From: Verrucomicrobiales bacterium
GTDB taxonomy: Bacteria > Verrucomicrobiota > Verrucomicrobiia > Verrucomicrobiales > DEV007
DNA length: 64,000 bases
Reading direction: 5' to 3'
NCBI GenBank assembly: GCA_029233965.1
Contig: JARGOP010000017.1
Location: forward strand, 1 to 64,000
Below are positions 45,300-54,039 of the stretch, one piece after another (the stretch's first letter is position 1; every line of letters begins with the position of its first letter). The position numbers and the translations under genes are program-made. The notes beneath the pieces were generated by a model. It was not told the origin of the DNA. It searched no databases and saw only the letters and a program-made list of their open reading frames with translations.

Positions 45300-45868
45300 A
45301 GCTCAAGATCCAATAACGAAGTGAGCATCCGGTAGTTCACAAGCCGTTCCATGACCGTGGAAAGTCGTCGCACACGATTCATGTTTCGTGCGCTGAAGCC
45401 GGAAGGGTTTGGCTCAGCGGGGTTCGCCTTGAGCTGAACGCAGCTGATAACGCCCCTCAAATTTCCCGCGATGTAAAACGGGGTCGCGATCATTGCGTAG
45501 GTAACTTGCCCGAGAGCTTCGTCAGCCTTTTTTGAGTGGTTGGCGTTCAGGTAGACTTCGTTCTCGCAGAGACATTGCCCGGACGCATAAACGAGCCCTA
45601 TCAGACCTTCGTCGAGGGATTGCTGCCACCCGAGAAAATCGGGGTCGGGTTCCGTGTGGGTTACGGTGAGATGCGTCTCATCGCGATCAGCGAGCCAGAC
45701 GGAAAGGGAATCCGCTTTCAAAGAGTCCATCGCCGATCTGAGAACTGAGAGACCGGGTGCTCCGATCAGGCCCGTGAACTCGTCGGGGGGTAGCGCCCGC
45801 GCGATTCGGTTGAGCGATTGCTCAAGATGGGCGGCATGGGGTGAGATTTCGGGGTCAGGTTGAATCAA
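45296..45868 (-). CDS. GAF domain protein, first gene of the subtilase/transpeptidase operon
   Basis: A 190-residue protein composed of a helical N-terminus and one GAF domain: SLSVWLADRDETHLTV, GWQQSLDEGLIGLVYASGQ, YAMIATPFYIAGNLRGVISCVQL, and a closing helix with RRLSTVMERLVNYRMLTSLLD. There is no output domain and no membrane segment, so it is a soluble sensor. Two Cys (QCLCENEV) sit in the ligand-side loop and might sense redox. It opens a four-gene operon; 284 bases without a gene lie upstream. Confidence 0.82.
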   Translation of the reverse strand: MIQPDPEISPHAAHLEQSLNRIARALPPDEFTGLIGAPGLSVLRSAMDSLKADSLSVWLADRDETHLTVTHTEPDPDFLGWQQSLDEGLIGLVYASGQCLCENEVYLNANHSKKADEALGQVTYAMIATPFYIAGNLRGVISCVQLKANPAEPNPSGFSARNMNRVRRLSTVMERLVNYRMLTSLLDLEL

Positions 45869-46152
45869 AACAGCTCCTTTCGCGGGGAAAGATCTACCCG
45901 AACTGTCCGGTTCGCAACGAAACCATTGCTACTTCGCTATCCCGCCGGTGGCCGTCATTTCATGAGAGGTATTTTGGAGGTCGTCGGATTTTGCAGTCAG
46001 TTCTTCAAGCTGAAGTCTGGAAGCGTGAGATGTCTGTCAGATTTCTTTAATGCGGTTGGTTGGCTTCATCTAACAAAGGTTGCAAACGTCGGCGCGGGTT
46101 GGATTCATTTCCGTCTATTGACTAATTTTCCCGGCGGCCAAAATCGTGAATC

Positions 46153-46700
46153 ATGAGTCGTATTATCAGCCTTCTCTCCATCGCTATTTCTGCAGTCGCC
46201 TTTGTTGAGGTAAGGAATCCTAATGTGCTCATAATCCTCGTCAATGACATGGGTTTTGGTGACCTCGGAGCCTGCAATCCGAACTCGAAAATTGTGATTT
46301 CGTATCTCAATGAGCGCGCTGCCGGAAGATGAAGTTCACGGATGCGCACGTGCCCGGTCCGCTTTGCCATCTCTCGCGCTACGGGCTCATGACGGGAACC
46401 TTTCCGTTCCGTATTGATGTCACAATCTGGCTGACGAAGCCAGCTATTAGGGAAGATGAACTCACGATTGCTGAGTTGTAGCTGCGCCATGACTATCGCA
46501 CCGCCATCGTCGGGAAATAGCACCTCGGATTTGATGAAAGGAACGGCTCCGAAAACCCTCTCCCGGGCGGACCGGTCGATCAGGGATTCGAGCGCTACTT
46601 CGGGATTCGCGCCTCGAATGAGATTCCTCCCTATTTACACCTCCGGGATGACAGGGCCGTGATCTTCTTCGGTGCACCGGGCTTCTGCCCGCCTTACTAG
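46153..46700 (+). pseudogene. Decayed sulfatase
   Basis: Sulfatase sequence is recognisable but broken. A signal-like start (ISLLSIAISAVAFVEV) leads into NPNVLIILVNDMGFGDLG, then an early stop at AAGR. The reading resumes in another frame with KFTDAHVPGPLCHLSRYGL, where the CxPSR site has become CHLSR, then LMTGTFPFR. A stop replaces a codon after TIAEL, and the KWHLG motif reads K-stop-HLG (tgg to tag). The rest ends around GFCPPY at 46698. It is about one third of normal length. It overlaps by four bases the intact sulfatase that runs towards it. Confidence 0.85.
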
Positions 46701-48625
46701 TCGCTGATCCGGTTCACATAGACGTAATAAGCTCCTACGATTTGTTGGTTGTTAGAATCACCAAACCACGTATACAAACGCTTTGGCCCGGGATTCAGGT
46801 GGCCGGTGAACTTCACGAAAGGTGAGTTTTTACCGATCACCTTCCGGGCCTTGAAGTTTCCAATTTGAATGCGTGCGGTGTGGATATCGAGTGCGACGCC
46901 GGGAAGAAGTTTGCCGTCAGTGATGGGAGTTGCGTCGAGACCCTCACGAAGCGCGAGGCCGGACTCTACGGGCCAGCGGCGAAGCTCAAACTCGTAGGTT
47001 CCCGCTTCTGCGACATCAAGCTCCCAGTAGCCGTTCTTGAGATCGGCGCGGCGCACCTGCTGCTGCTGATCGATAAAAACGTCGAGCCACTCGCAGGCGG
47101 TGAGCATCATCGGGTTTTCCGCTTCGTGCCCGATGATAATGCGCTGAGGTTCGTTGGCGATGTCCTTCACCCCGTCCCACCAGTCATTCAGCGTCGCGCG
47201 CATCTTTTCAGCGACCTCCGGATGGTCGGTGATCACATTTGTGGTCTGCATCGGATCCTTGTTGAGGTCGTAAAGTTCCCTGTCCTCAAGGAGTCGCCAC
47301 CGCTTCCAGAGAACGCCGGACATTTCTTTCCGCATGATCGACGGGGAATCCGGAGCGGGGTATTCGAATCCCTGTGGCATCCTGCTGTAGTTGATCACGA
47401 GCATTCGTTCCGGATCTACCATGTCTTCGCCCCGCAGCATGCCGGAGAGATCGATTCCGTCGAAATCAGGCCGGTCGACTTCGCTGCCGGTGAGCTTAAG
47501 GAGGGTCGGGAGAAGGTCCTGCGCCTGGGTCAGGCCGCTGACGTCGCGCCCCTGATTCAGCCCTCCGGCAGGCCAGCGAATGAAACAGGGGACCCGGTGA
47601 CCACCTTCCCAAAGTTGGGTCTTTTTCCCACGCATCCCGGCCGGGTAATAGGTCTCCGCGAGGGTGCTTCCGTTGTCGGTCAGGAAAATGAGAATCGTAT
47701 TTTCAAAGAGACCTGACTTTTTGAGAAACGCGTCCAGTTTCCCGACGTTATCGTCGATGTTTTTGATCATGGCGAGAAACTGAATGAGATCCTCACGCTT
47801 GTGAGCGGGATTCACTTCGACCCCGCCGGCAGCCTCGACTTCTTCGAAGCGCTTTCGCATTGCTTCCCTGTATTCGATCGGTTCCCAATAGGGCGTGTGA
47901 GGCGCGTTCGTGGGAAGGTAAGTAAAGAACGGTTTGCCGGATTCGGATTGCTGCTTCATCCAACTCATCGCTTCCGCAAAAAAGACGTCGGTACAATAGC
48001 CCGCGTACTCCCTCAGTTCGCCGTTGCGGCGATAGGTGTCGTCGAAGTAGTCGTTGTCCCAGACGTCGGGGACCGAGTTGATGTGCGAGGAAGGAAACCA
48101 GAGCGTTTCCTCGAAGCCACGGTCTTCGGGGCGGAAGGGGTAGTTATCCCCGAGATGCCACTTTCCGAAAATTCCCGTCGCATAGCCGTCTGCTGCGAGA
48201 AGATCCGCCATCGTTGCGAGTTCAGGTCGCAGGAGCGTGCGCCCACTGCTGACGTTGATCGCTCCGTTGCGTGCTGCATCGAGTCCGGTGAGAAGCTGCC
48301 CCCGCGTCGGGGTGCACATCGGAGCGACGTGGAAATCGGTGAGTCGTGAACTGTGGCGATGAATCGCGTCGAGGTGCGGCGTTTGAAGGACGGGATTGCC
48401 GTGGGCGGAGAGTTCCGGGTAGCCCTGGTCATCTGTCATGATGACGATGACGTTTGGTTTCTCCCGGGTTGCCCCGTAAAGTGGTAGGCATAAAGAGAAG
48501 ATGAGTAGGGCGATCAACAGGCAGTAGCCGCGGGCGTGAGCGAGTGGAACGCAGGAGTTTTCGCTCACGCTCAAACCTACATCGCGATTCAACAGGGTTG
48601 ACTGGATGAGTGAAGAGGGTTTCAT
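46697..48625 (-). CDS. Exported sulfatase, last gene of the transporter operon
   Basis: A 642-residue sulfatase with metal motif MTDDQGYPELSAHG and formylglycine site CTPTR (Cys104), followed by GQLLTGLDAARNG. GKWHLGDN and FLTDNGST are present. The 36 residues before the hydrophobic core (LLIALLIFSLCLPLYG) are unusual for a signal peptide, and the true start may be further in. A C-terminal 130-residue tail is beta-rich (GYWELDVAEAGTYEF), like a lectin module. Its ATG overlaps the stop of the preceding sulfatase by four bases. Confidence 0.9.
   Translation of the reverse strand: MKPSSLIQSTLLNRDVGLSVSENSCVPLAHARGYCLLIALLIFSLCLPLYGATREKPNVIVIMTDDQGYPELSAHGNPVLQTPHLDAIHRHSSRLTDFHVAPMCTPTRGQLLTGLDAARNGAINVSSGRTLLRPELATMADLLAADGYATGIFGKWHLGDNYPFRPEDRGFEETLWFPSSHINSVPDVWDNDYFDDTYRRNGELREYAGYCTDVFFAEAMSWMKQQSESGKPFFTYLPTNAPHTPYWEPIEYREAMRKRFEEVEAAGGVEVNPAHKREDLIQFLAMIKNIDDNVGKLDAFLKKSGLFENTILIFLTDNGSTLAETYYPAGMRGKKTQLWEGGHRVPCFIRWPAGGLNQGRDVSGLTQAQDLLPTLLKLTGSEVDRPDFDGIDLSGMLRGEDMVDPERMLVINYSRMPQGFEYPAPDSPSIMRKEMSGVLWKRWRLLEDRELYDLNKDPMQTTNVITDHPEVAEKMRATLNDWWDGVKDIANEPQRIIIGHEAENPMMLTACEWLDVFIDQQQQVRRADLKNGYWELDVAEAGTYEFELRRWPVESGLALREGLDATPITDGKLLPGVALDIHTARIQIGNFKARKVIGKNSPFVKFTGHLNPGPKRLYTWFGDSNNQQIVGAYYVYVNRISD
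48534..48570. repeat. 10-bp perfect inverted repeat at the sulfatase 5' end
   Basis: Bases 48534-48543 and 48561-48570 are exact reverse complements, with a 17-base loop. It lies in the first 100 bases of the sulfatase frame starting at 48625, between the annotated start and the hydrophobic signal core. It may be a palindromic element inside the poorly conserved leader. Confidence 0.6.
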
Positions 48626-50031
48626 GGATTTGTCAGGATTTCATCGAGGTGTTTCCGCAGTCGGGGCAGCTCGGGGTGATCATCGAGTGCGAGATTGGTC
48701 CATTCGTCAGGGTCCGTTTCGTGATCGTAAAGTTCCTCGCTGCCGTCGACATAGCGGATGTAGCGATAGCGGTCTGTCTTCAGGGCATGGTGCTCGCTGA
48801 AGGTCGTGACTGCAGCGTGAGGCCAATCGTCGCGCTGTGGATCTTTGAGCAGGGGACGCAGGGAGGCTCCTTCAAGACGATGAGGCGCTTTTACGCCGGT
48901 TAAGGAAAGAATCGTCGGGTAGAGGCTGAGCAGTTCGACGGGCGCGTGACTTACTTTTCCTTTGGAGATTCCGGGGCCCGCCACGATCAGCGGCACCCTG
49001 GTGGTTTGTTCCCAGAGCGCGGCTTTGCCCCAGTGCTTTTTTTCTCCGAGGTGCCAGCCATGATCGGAACAGAGGAAGACGTAAGTGTTTTCCCGATGGG
49101 GGCTTTCCCGAAGCGCCGTGAGAATGCGACCGACTTGTTCATCTGCGTAGGAGGTGCAAGCGAGGTAGGCCCGGACGATGTCGCGCCGGCAGTCATTCTG
49201 CACGACCCATTCATGATTCCAGAGCCCGGGAGCCTCGATGTCCATTTCTCTCCGGGGCTTCGAACCGAAGTAGGGCAGGTCGGTATTGTCATCCTCGCGG
49301 ATGCGGGGAAGATCCACTTCGTCGGCGGGGAAATGATCGAACCACCGCGATGGGGCGTAGAGGGGGGTATGAGGTCTGAAGATTCCACAGCCGAGAAAAA
49401 AGGGACGGTTGTGAATGTCGCCGAGGAACTCGATCGCGCGGGTGGCGATGTCCTCGTCGAAGGCAGTCATGTCAGGATGAGAAGGTTGGGGGCCTCTTCG
49501 CAAACCGGGATCCCCGGGGGGAGTGCCCCAGTCAGACAAACGGTCCCCCTCGCGATAGTTCAGGTGCTCGTTCAATAGCGGGCCATAGCCGTAGTTCCGA
49601 TGCTGTTCCCAGTCGGGCCACTTTTTATTTCCGTGCCCGAGGTGAAAGAGTTTCCCGAAACCTGTTGTGGAGTAGCCGGCGCGGGAGAGCGCCTGCGGAA
49701 GAGTAACGATCTCACGATAGTCGGGCTTGTCGCGAAACCAGCCGGACGGGTTCGTCGTGATACCGGTCGTGGTCGGCCGAAGCCCCGTCCAAATCGATGC
49801 GCGTGAGGGATTGCACACCGGCGCATTGCAGTGGGCGTTCGTGAAGAGGATGCCTTCCTTCGCGAGGGCGTCGAGGTTCGGGGTGTAGGCGTCCGGGTGC
49901 CCGCCGAGGCAGCCGACGTAGTCGTTCAAGTCATCGATGACAATGAGCAGGATGTTAGGGCGGTCGGTGGATTGACCCGCAGTCCCGAGGAGAGAAACCG
50001 CAGCGAGGATGGGAAAAATGAAGCGTTTCAT
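48622..50031 (-). CDS. Exported sulfatase, iduronate-2-sulfatase-like
   Basis: A 469-residue sulfatase with signal peptide (RFIFPILAAVSLLGTAG) and metal motif VIDDLNDYVGCLGGHP. The formylglycine site is CNPSR with Cys73, followed by ASIWTGLRPTTTG. CSDHGWHLGEKKHWGK and the FGKLFH pattern in place of GKWH are typical of the iduronate-2-sulfatase branch. It shares four-base overlaps with the genes on both sides, within a single six-gene transcript. Confidence 0.92.
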   Translation of the reverse strand: MKRFIFPILAAVSLLGTAGQSTDRPNILLIVIDDLNDYVGCLGGHPDAYTPNLDALAKEGILFTNAHCNAPVCNPSRASIWTGLRPTTTGITTNPSGWFRDKPDYREIVTLPQALSRAGYSTTGFGKLFHLGHGNKKWPDWEQHRNYGYGPLLNEHLNYREGDRLSDWGTPPGDPGLRRGPQPSHPDMTAFDEDIATRAIEFLGDIHNRPFFLGCGIFRPHTPLYAPSRWFDHFPADEVDLPRIREDDNTDLPYFGSKPRREMDIEAPGLWNHEWVVQNDCRRDIVRAYLACTSYADEQVGRILTALRESPHRENTYVFLCSDHGWHLGEKKHWGKAALWEQTTRVPLIVAGPGISKGKVSHAPVELLSLYPTILSLTGVKAPHRLEGASLRPLLKDPQRDDWPHAAVTTFSEHHALKTDRYRYIRYVDGSEELYDHETDPDEWTNLALDDHPELPRLRKHLDEILTNP

Positions 50032-50996
50032 GGTTTTCCAGGCTGCGCCGCGAGGAGTTCACCAATGATATCCGTCAGGATTCCGGGATGCTGTTTGATG
50101 ACTACGTAGCGATGGTTCTTCGGGCGATCATGGCGCCACTCGGTTCCACCGTCGGAGTCAATAAGGACACGGCCTTTTTCCACGACAGTCCAGTGCTCAG
50201 GCTGAGGCCCGCGAACGGCGAGAAGGACGGTCGCGAGATCGTGATTCGGCTTACCCCGGTCGAGTGAATTGCCGCCGCGGAAGGGGCGAAGTTCGTAGGC
50301 GCGGCGGACGGGATTCTCCTTCGGCGCGTCGATCAGTTCCTGACCGTTGTACATCGCGTTTCCAACCTCAAATCCCTGCCAGGTGATCGGGGTGGGCCAT
50401 TCGTTGGTGACGGTGACGGCCGCGGCAGGGTCGAGCCGAATGTTCGTTTCAAAGCGGTGGGTGCGGGGAAAGCCTCCCCCCATGACGCAGAGTTCTTTGA
50501 CTTTGGCTTGAATCAGTTCCTTATCAGCGCGAACCAGATCCTCCAGGTTGCTGAGGGCTCCGACGCTGCAGATGATGACTGACCCGTCGGGCTGGGCACG
50601 TAGCGTTTCGAGGTAGACGTCGAGTGCATCCGGCAATTCGTCGTCGCCGGGAGCGTCGTTGGGAAATTCCTCGTGGAGGATGGAGGTGTAGCTGCTTGGA
50701 TTGTTCCATTGCGGCGGGGTTTTTGCTCCATCTTTATCGGTTCCCAGCGGAATGTCAGGGCGACCGTACCAGGTGTTGATCGCGTCCGCGGCTCCGGCGG
50801 ATGAGTTTCCCGGGCACTTCCGGTTCGTAACGACGGCGAGAATTTCCACTTCACCCCGATCCGCGAGCGCATGGAGCACCGCGAGCGCGCCGGCATCGTC
50901 GCAGTCGCTCGCCATGTCGGTATCAAAAATGACCTGTACCGGTTCCGCCTGGAGGAGAAGGGGGAATGCCGCCAGGCTGAAAAAAAGAGCTTTCAT
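50028..50996 (-). CDS. Exported nucleoside hydrolase-like protein
   Basis: A 322-residue protein with a signal peptide (KALFFSLAAFPLLLQA) and the inosine-uridine nucleoside hydrolase (IUNH) fold. The calcium-site motif is seen as DTDMASDCDDAGAL, followed by AVVTNRK. Further matches are VIICSVGALSNLEDLV, CVMGGGFP and the C-terminal DLATVLLAVRG. It would cleave an N-glycosidic bond outside the cytoplasm, which is unusual because most IUNH enzymes are cytosolic. It overlaps both neighbours by four bases. Confidence 0.88.
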   Translation of the reverse strand: MKALFFSLAAFPLLLQAEPVQVIFDTDMASDCDDAGALAVLHALADRGEVEILAVVTNRKCPGNSSAGAADAINTWYGRPDIPLGTDKDGAKTPPQWNNPSSYTSILHEEFPNDAPGDDELPDALDVYLETLRAQPDGSVIICSVGALSNLEDLVRADKELIQAKVKELCVMGGGFPRTHRFETNIRLDPAAAVTVTNEWPTPITWQGFEVGNAMYNGQELIDAPKENPVRRAYELRPFRGGNSLDRGKPNHDLATVLLAVRGPQPEHWTVVEKGRVLIDSDGGTEWRHDRPKNHRYVVIKQHPGILTDIIGELLAAQPGKP

Positions 50997-52015
50997 CTGG
51001 CCGGTGCGGGGGGCTGTGTGCAGAGCTGAACGTAAGCTTCCTGAAGCCGGGCCGCCTGGTCGTTGCTCATGATGAGGTAGACATCTTTACCGCCTTCTTT
51101 GGCCGGTTTGAAATCAGTGCGACCTTCGTCGTTGACGGTCACGGCGCCGGGAGGAGAGAGGTAGAAATAGTCCCGGTCCGGATAGATGGCATAGATCACG
51201 CAGCTCAGATCCCAGGTGGGGCGATCGTGTGGTTTCGAGGGCACGTAGGCGAGGTAGCTGTCCTTCAAAAGGTGATTCTCGATGTAGTTGTAATCCTCCA
51301 CCATGCTCTTCCAGGGATAGGTCGAATGAATCCCGATTTCAAAGCCGCTCCAGACCACGCGCGTGGGCCAGTCTTTCGCCAGTTTCTGTGCGGAGGGGAT
51401 ATCTTTGACCACGTTGTATTCGAGATGCTGCGTTCCGTATCGGATCGTCTGAAAGGCACCGGCCATGATGACCAGCTCTTTGACTTTGGCCTCGATGAGA
51501 GCTTTGCCGTCGAGATCGGAATGCTCGTCCGGCCCGGAGTCGAGCAATCGGGAATAGTTCGTGAAAAAGCCGACCTGCACGAGCATGACTGAGTGGTCGG
51601 GTTGTGCCGCAAGAGTTTGGCGGAGAAGGGCGACGGCCTCGGGAGCGTCGTCGCCGGACTTGAGGTCGTGCGGGTAAAGGAGGTTGCCCTCATCATCGGT
51701 CTTTGTGGCGAAGCCGTTGTAGCGCCCCTCTTCAGGAGTGGCTCCGTTGCGGACCACGCCGATCGGAATATCGGGGAATCCATAGTAGGTGTTCAGTGCA
51801 TCGATGTAGGCGGCGGAAAGGGGATGATCTTTGGTGGAGGTGACCGCGAGAAGGTCAACCGCACCGCGTTTCGCGAGGTTGTGGATCATGACCAGGGCCA
51901 TGGCATCGTCGATGTCATTTCCCATATCGGTGTCGAAGATCATCTTGACCGGTTCCGCGTGCAGCGCGGCCGACAGGAATCCTAACAGGGTAGCAATGAG
52001 GAGGTTTTTTTTCAT
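50993..52015 (-). CDS. Exported nucleoside hydrolase-like protein
   Basis: A 340-residue protein from the ATG at 52015, whose stop-overlap with the permease gene (ATGA) and signal peptide (KKNLLIATLLGFLSAALHA) favour this start over 52048. The calcium-site motif DTDMGNDIDDAMAL and later LVIMAGAF match the IUNH fold. It is a paralogue of the next gene, but its central part differs, suggesting a different nucleoside or glycoside substrate. Export suggests breakdown of nucleosides or similar compounds before uptake of the sugar. Confidence 0.88.
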   Translation of the reverse strand: MKKNLLIATLLGFLSAALHAEPVKMIFDTDMGNDIDDAMALVMIHNLAKRGAVDLLAVTSTKDHPLSAAYIDALNTYYGFPDIPIGVVRNGATPEEGRYNGFATKTDDEGNLLYPHDLKSGDDAPEAVALLRQTLAAQPDHSVMLVQVGFFTNYSRLLDSGPDEHSDLDGKALIEAKVKELVIMAGAFQTIRYGTQHLEYNVVKDIPSAQKLAKDWPTRVVWSGFEIGIHSTYPWKSMVEDYNYIENHLLKDSYLAYVPSKPHDRPTWDLSCVIYAIYPDRDYFYLSPPGAVTVNDEGRTDFKPAKEGGKDVYLIMSNDQAARLQEAYVQLCTQPPAPAR

Positions 52016-52983
52016 GGTTTGAGGCGTTTCATTTTTCCGGCGCGCCACGCGTCAACGATGACCGCGACGACGATGACGATGCCAGTGATAAGAAGTTTGA
52101 CCGGTTCGGAGGCGCCGATCTGGGCGAGTCCCGTTTCGAGGGTGGCCATGATGAGGACACCGATGAAACTGCCGATGATAGAGCCGCGGCCACCCATAAG
52201 GCTGGTGCCTCCAATGACGACGGCGGCGATTGCGGAAAGTTCAAGGCCGACGCCTGCGTTGGGATCCACCGAGGCGAGTTTCGAACTCGCAAAGGCGGCG
52301 CCAAGTCCGGCGAGAGCCCCGGCGATGACGAAGACGGAAATCTTAACGGGACGAGTGTTGATTCCCGAAAAAGTCGCGGCCTCTTCGTTCGCCCCGATCA
52401 CCCTGACATATCGACCAAAGACCGTGCGGCTCAGGACGAGCTGACCGGCAATGACGACGAGCACCGCAAAGAAAAAGGCCCGGGAAATGCCGATGCCCGG
52501 AATAGGGGCGCCCAGCCACTCGACCGGGGCGCCGATGTATTTCGTCTGGGAATCGGTGCCGAGGTAAGCGAGGCCGCGGGCCATCTGCATCATGCCGAGA
52601 GTGACAATGAAACTGGGGACAGCGAGGCGGACCGAGACCCAGCCGTTCGCAAAACCACAGAGCGCGCCGGCGAGCATAGCGAGGGCCAGCGCCGGAAGCA
52701 GCGGCCATCCCCAGTCCGCCATCGAGAGCCCGAGCATCGCGCCCGCAAAGCCGAGGACCGAGCCGACCGAAAGATCGATCCCGGCCGTGATGATGACAAA
52801 GGTCATCCCGACGGCGATAACGGCGAGAGCCGGGACCTGATTGGCAATCTGATTGAAGGTTGACGCCGAGAAAAATCGATCGCTGATGAGAGCGAATACC
52901 GCGATGAGAAGCAGGAGCACGGCGATGAGGCCAAGGGACTCTCCGTAGCGTGCGAGGGCATTCGTCCTTGTGGAGGAAGACAT
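52012..52983 (-). CDS. Ribose-type sugar ABC transporter permease
   Basis: A 323-residue integral membrane protein of the RbsC/AraH/XylH type, taken from the ATG at 52983 directly after the binding-protein stop. About eight to ten membrane segments are seen. Signatures include ITAGIDLSVGSVLGFAGA, VRVIGANEEAATFSGI and ASSKLASVDPNAGVGLELSAIAAVVIGGTSL (about residues 218-248). No ATP-binding subunit is encoded nearby. Context points to import of a pentose or related sugar released by the neighbouring exported hydrolases. Confidence 0.93.
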   Translation of the reverse strand: MSSSTRTNALARYGESLGLIAVLLLLIAVFALISDRFFSASTFNQIANQVPALAVIAVGMTFVIITAGIDLSVGSVLGFAGAMLGLSMADWGWPLLPALALAMLAGALCGFANGWVSVRLAVPSFIVTLGMMQMARGLAYLGTDSQTKYIGAPVEWLGAPIPGIGISRAFFFAVLVVIAGQLVLSRTVFGRYVRVIGANEEAATFSGINTRPVKISVFVIAGALAGLGAAFASSKLASVDPNAGVGLELSAIAAVVIGGTSLMGGRGSIIGSFIGVLIMATLETGLAQIGASEPVKLLITGIVIVVAVIVDAWRAGKMKRLKP

Positions 52984-52984
52984 C

Positions 52985-53953
52985 TCAGAGGGCGTCCAGA
53001 GTGACGAGATCCACCGGCGTTTTCTGATCGGTCGGCCGGCCTTCGCCCGAAAGAATCTTGAGGGCGGCATCGATTCCGAAGACGGCGAGTTTGTCACCGT
53101 GCTGGTCAGCCGTGGCGAGGATACGACCGTCTTTGATCATGCTCTGAACCGCCGAAATGTTATCGAAGCCGACGATCTGGACTTCGTTCTCTCTGCCTGC
53201 GGCGCTCACCGCAGCGGCTGCTCCCAGGGCCATGCTGTCGTTGCTTGCGAGAATGGCGCTCAGATCGGGATTGGCAGTGAGGATCGCGGCAGTCACTGTG
53301 TTCGCTCTCTCCATTTCCCACTGGGCACTTTGCACCGTGACCACTTCCGCTCCGGCTGCTTTCATCGCATCTTCGAAACCGGCGCGGCGCTGCCGGGCGT
53401 TGAAAGCGGTGGGGACGCCTTCGAGAATTGCGACCTTGTCTCCCTTCTTGAGCGTTTTCGCCAACTCTTCGCCGACGAGACGAGCTCCTTCGCGATTGTC
53501 CGGGCCGACAAAGGGGATTTCGACGGAGGCTTCCGCGAGGACTTTCTCATCGAGCTTGTTGTCGATGTTGATCACCGTGATTCCTTCGGCCTGAGCCCGC
53601 TTTAACACGGAGATCAATGCCTTGGAGTCAGCCGGGGCGATGACGATCGCATCGACGCCGCGGGCGATCATTTGTTCGACCAGGGCAACCTGCTGGGCGA
53701 GGTCCGTCTCGTTTTTGATACCGTTCACAATAAGATCAAACTGATCCGCGTTTTCCGCCTCATAGGCTTCCGCCCCGTCCGCCATCGTCTTGAAAAACTC
53801 GTTGGCGAGCGACTTCATGATCAAAGCGATTTCCGGCTTTGCGGAGTGATCGGCAGCGGAGGAATCGCCGGAGCGGTCCGGTTCGGAGCAGGAGGAGAGT
53901 CCGACGGCGAAAATTCCGGCGCAAAGAAGGGGCGAAAAGCGTGGGGTTTTCAT
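52985..53953 (-). CDS. Ribose-type sugar ABC transporter substrate-binding lipoprotein
   Basis: A 322-residue binding protein from the ATG at 53953. The lipobox LSSC gives a lipid-anchored mature protein. The periplasmic-binding-protein fold 1 pattern is clear: PEIALIMKSLANEFFKTMADG, ARGVDAIVIAPADS, FVGPDNREGARLVGEELA and ASNDSMALGAAAAV. It resembles RbsB. It is the first gene of the operon, and a LacI-type palindrome lies 28 bases upstream. Confidence 0.93.
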   Translation of the reverse strand: MKTPRFSPLLCAGIFAVGLSSCSEPDRSGDSSAADHSAKPEIALIMKSLANEFFKTMADGAEAYEAENADQFDLIVNGIKNETDLAQQVALVEQMIARGVDAIVIAPADSKALISVLKRAQAEGITVINIDNKLDEKVLAEASVEIPFVGPDNREGARLVGEELAKTLKKGDKVAILEGVPTAFNARQRRAGFEDAMKAAGAEVVTVQSAQWEMERANTVTAAILTANPDLSAILASNDSMALGAAAAVSAAGRENEVQIVGFDNISAVQSMIKDGRILATADQHGDKLAVFGIDAALKILSGEGRPTDQKTPVDLVTLDAL

Positions 53954-53980
53954 GGTAATGAGCGCCAGAATGGCAGAAAA

Positions 53981-53990
53981 CAAACGTTTG
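53981..53990. promoter_or_regulatory. LacI/PurR-type operator
   Basis: CAAACGTTTG is a perfect 10-bp palindrome with flanks resembling the LacI/PurR family site (GCAAACGTTTGC-like). It lies 28 bases upstream of the binding-protein ATG at 53953, on the expected promoter side of the six-gene operon. A LacI-family repressor is therefore likely, but none is encoded in this window. Confidence 0.6.
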
Positions 53991-54039
53991 CGCCAATGTT
54001 TTTCGCTGATTTCTGATGACGTCTTCGGGGAGCTCAGCC

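Noticed and set aside
45860-46156. Plus-strand 98-codon frame upstream of the sulfatase pseudogene
   Set aside because: It lacks family features and overlaps the GAF gene start region; the stretch is better read as promoter DNA.
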